Positions 59,123-64,000 of a stretch of 64,000 nt of DNA are shown here, one piece after another. The translations under genes and the position numbers were made by a program. The notes beneath the pieces were generated by a model. That model saw only the letters and a list, made by a program, of their open reading frames with translations, did no database searches and had not been told where the DNA came from. The stretch's first letter is position 1, and each line of letters starts with the position of its first letter. Where the stretch lies: the NCBI GenBank assembly GCA_033764075.1, contig JANRJH010000035.1:30392-94391 (forward strand), written 5' to 3'. This DNA is from M3007 sp033764075. Lineage in GTDB: Bacteria > Bacteroidota > Bacteroidia > Chitinophagales > Saprospiraceae.

Positions 59123-59618
59123 AATCTCCTCTTCCTTTCACTTCCCCTTTCAACATAATACTGGTTTCGGCAGGCAAGGTATTGGCCGACACGTAAATCA
59201 GTTTCTTTTGGCTGCCGGTGCGGCCTTCGGTGTTGAATTTTGCCACAATTTCGCCACTTTCACCCGGCGCAAGAGGTTCTTCGGGCCATTCGGGTATTGT
59301 GCAGCCGCACGAGGAGCGCGCATTTTGTACCAGGAGCGGCACTTTTCCGGTGTTGGTGAATTTGTACCGGTGTTCCACCACTTTGCCCTCGGTCACGGTA
59401 CCAAAATCAAATTCGGTCTCTTCAAAGGTAATCCGGGCCAAAAGCGACGAGTCGATCGTGCCGTCGGCGTTTATCGGATTCCGTACCAGGTCCGAATTCG
59501 GGCCACCGGTTCTAATCTCCTGCACCTTTTCTGCGCCGGCATCGGACTGGCAGGCCGTCCACAGGCAACCGTACATGCAAAACACGATACCTACTGTTGT
59601 CGTTCTCATACTGTTCAT
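59121..59618 (-). CDS. DUF1573 lipoprotein
   Basis: 165 residues from ATG 59618 (ATG 59609 also fits). The signal ends in a lipobox-like LWTAC, so it is probably a lipoprotein. A single DUF1573 domain follows: FEETEFDFGTVTEGKVVEHRYKFTN, RSSCGCTIPEWPEEPLAPGESGEIVAKF, with the conserved Cys-x-Cys. The minus-strand TATCTTTG at 59636-59643 fixes the start and excludes the long open frame that runs into aroK. The function is unknown. It is divergent from aroK. Confidence 0.86.
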   Translation of the reverse strand: MNSMRTTTVGIVFCMYGCLWTACQSDAGAEKVQEIRTGGPNSDLVRNPINADGTIDSSLLARITFEETEFDFGTVTEGKVVEHRYKFTNTGKVPLLVQNARSSCGCTIPEWPEEPLAPGESGEIVAKFNTEGRTGSQKKLIYVSANTLPAETSIMLKGEVKGRGD

Positions 59619-59635
59619 TACGTTCAATAATGGTG

Positions 59636-59643
59636 CAAAGATA
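59636..59643 (-). promoter_or_regulatory. -7 element TATCTTTG for the DUF1573 lipoprotein gene
   Basis: The minus-strand TATCTTTG lies 18 bases upstream of ATG 59618, giving a leader of about 10 bases. Confidence 0.6.
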
Positions 59644-59660
59644 CAGGTAACAACCGGGTT

Positions 59661-60173
59661 ATGACAAAACACATTTACCTCATCGGATTTATGGGCGCCG
59701 GAAAAAGCCATTGGGGGCGTCGGCTTGCGCTGGCGACGGGGCTGCCCTTTGCAGACCTGGACACACAGGTGGAGGCTGATCTGAATATGCCGACGGGTGA
59801 GGTGTTCTCGCTTTTGGGCGAACCGTTTTTCCGAGAACAAGAACGTCTGGCCCTGCATAAAACCGCTGAAATGCCGGCCACAGTGGTGGCTACCGGTGGC
59901 GGAACACCCTGTTTTTTTGACAACATGGACTGGATGAACCGCCATGGCACAACAATTTACCTGCCGGTGCCGGTAGCGGAACTATCCATACGGCTTGCGG
60001 CCGAAAAACACCGGCGGCCTTTGCTCGCCGGCGTTCCGGATGCCGAACTCGGTGCATTCATTGCCGAATTATGGCAAAGGAGACTGCCTTTTTACCGGCA
60101 GGCCCGGGTGTGCCTTTCCGAATGGCAAACGGATACGGACTGGCTGCCGGAATTGTTGGCGCATATACGCTAG
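59661..60173 (+). CDS. aroK: Shikimate kinase
   Basis: 170 residues. It phosphorylates shikimate in aromatic amino acid synthesis. Walker A is GFMGAGKSHWGRRLA, the shikimate-binding Asp is in FADLDTQVE, and the conserved TVVATGGGTPCF and RRPLLAG (lid) follow. The length is typical. It begins 18 bases from the divergent DUF1573 promoter, and the kinase-like gene starts 34 bases downstream. Confidence 0.94.
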   Translation: MTKHIYLIGFMGAGKSHWGRRLALATGLPFADLDTQVEADLNMPTGEVFSLLGEPFFREQERLALHKTAEMPATVVATGGGTPCFFDNMDWMNRHGTTIYLPVPVAELSIRLAAEKHRRPLLAGVPDAELGAFIAELWQRRLPFYRQARVCLSEWQTDTDWLPELLAHIR

Positions 60174-60207
60174 CATACCCCTATCTTGCGGGGCTAATGA
60201 TCGCAAT

Positions 60208-62049
60208 ATGCCGCCGGTTATTCGGAACCTGAGATTTTTTTACATCATCGCCATCGCCACCGTCGCGCTGATGTTGATCCTGAACCAGTGGGTGGCGGCC
60301 GGGCTGTTGCGCAAACAGGAGGCCGACAGTCAGGTGGTGAACATTGCCGGCCGGCAACGCATGTTGAGCCAGCGCCTGTCGAAACTGGCCCTGAAGTTCC
60401 AACCGGGCATGGCAGACGAGCCGTTCAGGAGCTGGGAAAAGGAGTTTTCCGAAAGTTTGTCGTTTTTCCGGTCTTCGCACCGGCTGCTCCAGGAAGGCAA
60501 CGAAGAATGGGGGCCGTACTCCCGGCCAAGCCAAACGGTGCAGGCCATGTTCCAGGAACTGGACCGCCATTATCTGCCGCTGGTAGTCGCCCTCATCAGC
60601 TTCGGCGAGAAGGCAGGCCTGCGGGGAAATACCGACGCCGAGCTGGCGCAGGTGATGCGTTATGAACAGGCTTTTTTGAATGGCATGGACGCCATCGTTT
60701 TTCGATATGCGGCGGAGTCCAAAACCAAAATAAGCCTGATGCAACGCTGGGAAACCGGCCTGCTGGTGCTGGCCCTCGAAGTGGCGTTTATTTTCAGACC
60801 ACTGTTTGTGAAACTGGAGCACTCCCTGCGCCGGAATACGACCTATGAAAACGAGTTGCTGCGGATTGCCGAGGTCAACCGAATCGCCAAAGAAGAAGCA
60901 GAAGCCGAAAGCCGCACCAAATCTGACCTGCTGGCCAACATCAGCCAGGAAATACGAACGCCCATGAACGGCGTGATGGGCATGGCGGAACTCATGGCCT
61001 ACACCCCCCTGAACCGGCAACAACGCGAATACCTGCACGTCATTCGGGCCGGAGCCGACAACCTGCACAAGTTCATTAATGATCTGCTGGACTATGCAGG
61101 GCTGGAGGCAGGCTCGCTCCGCCTCGAAATACACGCTTATCCGTTGCGGCTGCTGGTCGAAGAAACCCTGGACCTGCTCTCGCAAAAAGCCTCGGATAAA
61201 AACCTGGATATCCTGTACCACTGGGATGAACGCATCCCGGAGATGGTGCGGCTGGATTCGACCCGCCTGCGGCAGATTTTGTTGAACCTGGTGAGCAATG
61301 CCGTCAAATTCACCCAGGAGGGCGCCGTGGCAGTCCACGTGGAACAACTCGCCGATACGGAAAACCACGTGCAGGTGCTGTTTCGGGTAAAGGACTCGGG
61401 CATAGGCTTGAACCCGGAAAAACAAAACACCCTTCACCAAATATTTACCGAAAAATATCCCAAAGGGCCGATTCGACCGGAAGGGATTGGCCTGGGGTTG
61501 CTGATCAGCAGCCGCATGTTGAAGGTTATGGGTGGCGAGTTGCGCGCAGTCAGCGAAACCGGCAGAGGATCCGACTTTCATTTCATCCTTTCACTGGAAA
61601 AAGACGGGGCGGCGCAAACCGCCGCCCAAAAGCAGGCGCCCTGCCTGCTGAGCGGAAAAACCATGTTGGTGATCGACGACAACGAAGCGAACCGGCACAT
61701 GCTGGAAGGGCTGGGGCGCTTGTGGGGCATGAACACCCTCGCGGTCAACTGTGGAAAAGAGGCGCATGCTCTCCTCGGAAAACTCGACAAAGGGCCCGAC
61801 CTGGCTCTGGTGGACATGGATTTGCCGGATACCGACGGGGTGGCCCTGCACCGGGCGTTGTCGGCCAAGGCCCTGTTCAAAAATACCAAATTTGTGCTGC
61901 TGACGACCTCTGCCTTCGCCAACCGGGCCGGCACCGCCCAGTTTCACGCAGTGGTGAGCAAGCCGGTCAAACACCTGGGGCTGAAAAGTGAGTTGATCGG
62001 GCTGCTGTCGGGCGGGGGCGGGGCAGTTACGGATGAAGTGATGCAGTAG
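60208..62049 (+). CDS. Hybrid sensor histidine-kinase-like protein lacking the phospho-acceptor His
   Basis: 613 residues from ATG 60208. A first TM (about 9-28) is followed by a PilJ/type IV methyl-accepting-like sensor helix bundle (VVNIAGRQRMLSQRLSKLALKF), a second TM (about 183-200) and a DHp region. There the canonical SHEIRTP reads SQEIRTP: Gln247 (codon CAG at 60946-60948) replaces His. The ATPase domain keeps N (LVSNAVKF), G1 (DSGIGL) and G2 (GIGLGLLIS) boxes. The C-terminal receiver keeps D490/D491, phospho-site D536, T566 and K585. It may be a ligand-gated regulator that does not autophosphorylate. The longer 5' frame lies inside aroK. Confidence 0.88.
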   Translation: MPPVIRNLRFFYIIAIATVALMLILNQWVAAGLLRKQEADSQVVNIAGRQRMLSQRLSKLALKFQPGMADEPFRSWEKEFSESLSFFRSSHRLLQEGNEEWGPYSRPSQTVQAMFQELDRHYLPLVVALISFGEKAGLRGNTDAELAQVMRYEQAFLNGMDAIVFRYAAESKTKISLMQRWETGLLVLALEVAFIFRPLFVKLEHSLRRNTTYENELLRIAEVNRIAKEEAEAESRTKSDLLANISQEIRTPMNGVMGMAELMAYTPLNRQQREYLHVIRAGADNLHKFINDLLDYAGLEAGSLRLEIHAYPLRLLVEETLDLLSQKASDKNLDILYHWDERIPEMVRLDSTRLRQILLNLVSNAVKFTQEGAVAVHVEQLADTENHVQVLFRVKDSGIGLNPEKQNTLHQIFTEKYPKGPIRPEGIGLGLLISSRMLKVMGGELRAVSETGRGSDFHFILSLEKDGAAQTAAQKQAPCLLSGKTMLVIDDNEANRHMLEGLGRLWGMNTLAVNCGKEAHALLGKLDKGPDLALVDMDLPDTDGVALHRALSAKALFKNTKFVLLTTSAFANRAGTAQFHAVVSKPVKHLGLKSELIGLLSGGGGAVTDEVMQ

Positions 62050-62059
62050 TAGGGTAAGA

Positions 62060-63388
62060 TCAACCGAGCGCTGCTTTATACACGTCCAAACACCGCTCCC
62101 GGGCAAACTTATGCTCCACCACCGGCTCAGGGTACCGCGCCGTGCCCCACTCCGGCACCCATTTTCGGATGTACTCGTTTTTCGGGTCAAACTTGCGCGC
62201 CTGCTCCGCCGGGTTGAAAATGCGGAAGTAGGGCGCGGCGTCGGTGCCGCAACCCGCCGCCCACTGCCAGCCGCCGGCGTTGGACGCCAGGTCGTAGTCC
62301 AGCAGCTTCTCCGCAAAATACGCCTCGCCCAGCCGCCAGTCGATCAGCAGGTGTTTGGTCAGAAAGCTGGCGGTGATCATGCGTACGCGGTTGTGCATGA
62401 ACCCGGTAGCATTCAGCTCGCGCATGCCGGCGTCTACGATGGGGTAGCCGGTGGCGCCGTTTTTCCAGCGCTCCAACTCCCGGGGCGCGTCGCGCCAGGG
62501 CACACGGTCGTAAGCAGGTTTGAAAGCCCGTTCGGCCACATGCGGAAAATGGGCCAGTATCTGGCTGTAGAAATCGCGCCAGATGAGTTCGTTCAGGAAG
62601 GTATCGTTCAGGCTCCGGGCGTGGAGCGCTTTTTCGCGGATGCTGATGGTGCCAAACCGGAAATGAACACCCAGGCGCGAGGTGCCGCTGATCGCCGGAA
62701 AGTTGCGCGTCTGGTCGTACATGCGGATGAGTCCCCGGGATACCGTGGCCGGCGGGAACGGGATGCCGGCGGGTTCAAAGCCGAGATCGTTCAGGGCAGG
62801 GTAGGGGAGTGGCTCCGTTTCAAACAAGTTGTTTGCAAAATCGGCTGTCGGCCAGGATTTCAGGAACAAGGATTCGCCATCGGGGTCGTGCGCCGAATCC
62901 AGCCTGGTGCGCCACTTGCGGCTGTAAGGGGTGAACACGGTGTACGGCGTGCCGTCGTCCTTGCGAACCTCTTCTTTTTCGAAAATCACGTGGTCTTTGT
63001 ACGTATGAAATGGTATGTTTTGCCCGGACAGCAGCATTTCCACCGCCTGGTCGCGCTGGTGGGCGTAGGGCTCGTAGTCGCGGTTGGTGTACACCGCGCC
63101 AATCGTGTATTCAGCGAGCAGGCTCTGCCACACCTCGACGGGTTTGCCGTGTCGAATGAGCAGGCTGCTGCCGTGTTGGGCCAGCGCGTCGCGCAGCTCG
63201 CCCAGCGCCGAGTGAATAAATGCTACCCGGGCATCTTTTCGGGAGGGCAGCGCGTCCAGGATGTCGGTGTCGAAAATAAACAGGGGCAGTACCGGCAGAG
63301 GGCCCTGCAGGGCGTGATACAGTCCGGTGTTATCGTGCAGGCGCAGGTCGCGACGGTGCCAGAAGATGGCGATGGCGGTGTTGGACAT
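62060..63388 (-). CDS. phr: Deoxyribodipyrimidine photolyase (class I cryptochrome/photolyase)
   Basis: 442 residues. It repairs UV pyrimidine dimers with light, using FAD. The N-terminal antenna domain starts IFWHRRDLRLHDNTGLYHAL. The FAD-binding C-terminal domain shows GTSRLGVHFRFGTISIRE, ELIWRDFYSQIL and the signature TGFMHNRVRMITASFLTKHLLIDWRLGEAYFAEKLLDYDLASNAGGWQWAAGCGTDAAPYFRIFNP (in short motifs). The length is typical. It is encoded directly opposite the end of the kinase-like gene. Confidence 0.94.
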   Translation of the reverse strand: MSNTAIAIFWHRRDLRLHDNTGLYHALQGPLPVLPLFIFDTDILDALPSRKDARVAFIHSALGELRDALAQHGSSLLIRHGKPVEVWQSLLAEYTIGAVYTNRDYEPYAHQRDQAVEMLLSGQNIPFHTYKDHVIFEKEEVRKDDGTPYTVFTPYSRKWRTRLDSAHDPDGESLFLKSWPTADFANNLFETEPLPYPALNDLGFEPAGIPFPPATVSRGLIRMYDQTRNFPAISGTSRLGVHFRFGTISIREKALHARSLNDTFLNELIWRDFYSQILAHFPHVAERAFKPAYDRVPWRDAPRELERWKNGATGYPIVDAGMRELNATGFMHNRVRMITASFLTKHLLIDWRLGEAYFAEKLLDYDLASNAGGWQWAAGCGTDAAPYFRIFNPAEQARKFDPKNEYIRKWVPEWGTARYPEPVVEHKFARERCLDVYKAALG

Positions 63389-63456
63389 GCGGGCAAAACA
63401 TCTGGAAGACCTCCGGTGTTCAACCCGGGGAAGGAAGTTGGGCGTTTGGCCGCTCG

Positions 63457-64000
63457 TTACCAGTTCAGTTGGCGCAAAAGAACGCTGTACTCAACCCGCT
63501 GGTTGTTGTGTACATCGATTATCTCCATTTGCAACACGGGGTCGGGGAGGTGCCAGTAGATGCGCAGCAGCCCGAAGTGGTTGTCCATGACCGGGCCTTC
63601 GATGCGGTTGTCGTTGGGGGTGGCGAAATGCCAGGTGGAGGTGATGCCGCTGGCCGTCACGTCGTATACCGGGTACAGTCCCGCTTCTTTCAGCACGGAA
63701 ATTTCGCCGTAATGCACGTCGCCGGTGATAAACAACACGCCGCTGGCGCGGGTCTTTTTGATGAGGTCGAGCATCCGCTGGCGCTCGTGAGGGAAGTTGG
63801 CCCAAGCCTCGTAGCCGTTGAAAGAAATGCTGAACTGGCTGCCGGAGCCAATGATGCGGAGGTCGGCGGGCTTGCGGAGTTCGGCTTCGAGCCATTGCCA
63901 CTGCGCCTCGCCGAGCAGCGTGGAATCTTTGATTTCGTGCGGGTAATAATCCAAAGGGTAGAAAAACTGCTCGTCGTGGCTCAGTTCGCCGCGATAAATG
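63457..64000 (-). CDS. PhoD-like metallophosphatase, partial (N-terminus beyond window)
   Basis: The C-terminal 181 residues are in the window and the frame is open to the edge. Family features are LGEAQWQWLEAELRKPADLRIIGSG and GVLFITGDVHYGEISVLKEA, where GDVHYGE supplies metal ligands of the calcineurin-like PhoD/alkaline phosphatase D fold, and DVTASGITSTWH. It is predicted to be a periplasmic phosphodiesterase or phosphatase. Stop at 63457; the photolyase gene is 68 bases downstream on the same strand. Confidence 0.85.
   Translation of the reverse strand, partial: IYRGELSHDEQFFYPLDYYPHEIKDSTLLGEAQWQWLEAELRKPADLRIIGSGSQFSISFNGYEAWANFPHERQRMLDLIKKTRASGVLFITGDVHYGEISVLKEAGLYPVYDVTASGITSTWHFATPNDNRIEGPVMDNHFGLLRIYWHLPDPVLQMEIIDVHNNQRVEYSVLLRQLNW

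Noticed and set aside
59619..59945. N-terminal extension of the DUF1573 lipoprotein into aroK
   Set aside because: A promoter element at 59636-59643 and a signal peptide with lipobox starting at 59618 show the true start; the extension is antisense to aroK.

Overview
The window looks like a chromosomal segment of a Bacteroidota bacterium, most likely of the Saprospiria (Lewinella/Haliscomenobacter-like). The reasons are the PorP/SprF protein, the PKD-rich secreted proteins with type IX secretion C-terminal domains, the CotH, UMF1, WbqC and DUF1573 families, and a recurring promoter element TAnnTTTG just upstream of many start codons. Most of the window is GC-rich; the first 2.3 kb is clearly AT-rich. 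The order-level placement is inference.

Layout. 1-2.3 kb: an AT-rich accessory patch with a two-gene CBASS antiphage module (CD-NTase plus S-4TM membrane effector), bracketed by two large palindromes, then a 650-base non-coding, strand-skewed stretch. 2.9-14 kb: a PorP/SprF gene and a 1388-residue PKD surface protein, an aldo/keto reductase, an MscS channel and a second SprB-like surface protein. 14-18.6 kb: arginine decarboxylase, pgk and gap with REP-like palindromes, and a DUF1573 protein. 18.7-24 kb: a 1764-residue secreted metalloprotease with 16 PKD domains, partly built from a 477-bp tandem repeat. 24-34 kb: housekeeping genes (aldolase, argS, glnS, lpxB), an MFS exporter and an Omp28-like secreted protein. 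34-43 kb: mutS2, two CotH paralogues, an aquaporin-like protein and an S9 peptidase. 43-47 kb: a minus-strand cluster of a dynamin-like GTPase, a WbqC protein and three small unrecognised proteins, two of them lipoproteins. 47-49.4 kb: hemF, a DciA/DUF721 protein and an OmpA lipoprotein. 49.5-54.5 kb: an export operon (ABC, HlyD, TolC) followed by an extremely Asp-rich small protein; the ABC ATPase has lost nearly every catalytic motif. 54.6-64 kb: acyl-CoA reductase, an amidase-like SH3 protein, trmD, DUF2256, a zinc-ribbon protein, tRNA-His, a word-repeat array, DUF1573, aroK, a histidine-kinase-like protein lacking its phospho-acceptor histidine, photolyase and a partial PhoD-like phosphatase.

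The items most worth a second look are the CBASS module and its flanking palindromes, the export operon with a degenerate ATPase and a poly-Asp partner, the dynamin/small-lipoprotein cluster, the histidine-less kinase, and several unrelated families of long intergenic hairpins built from short repeated words. No rRNA, CRISPR array, recognisable transposase or integrase was seen.
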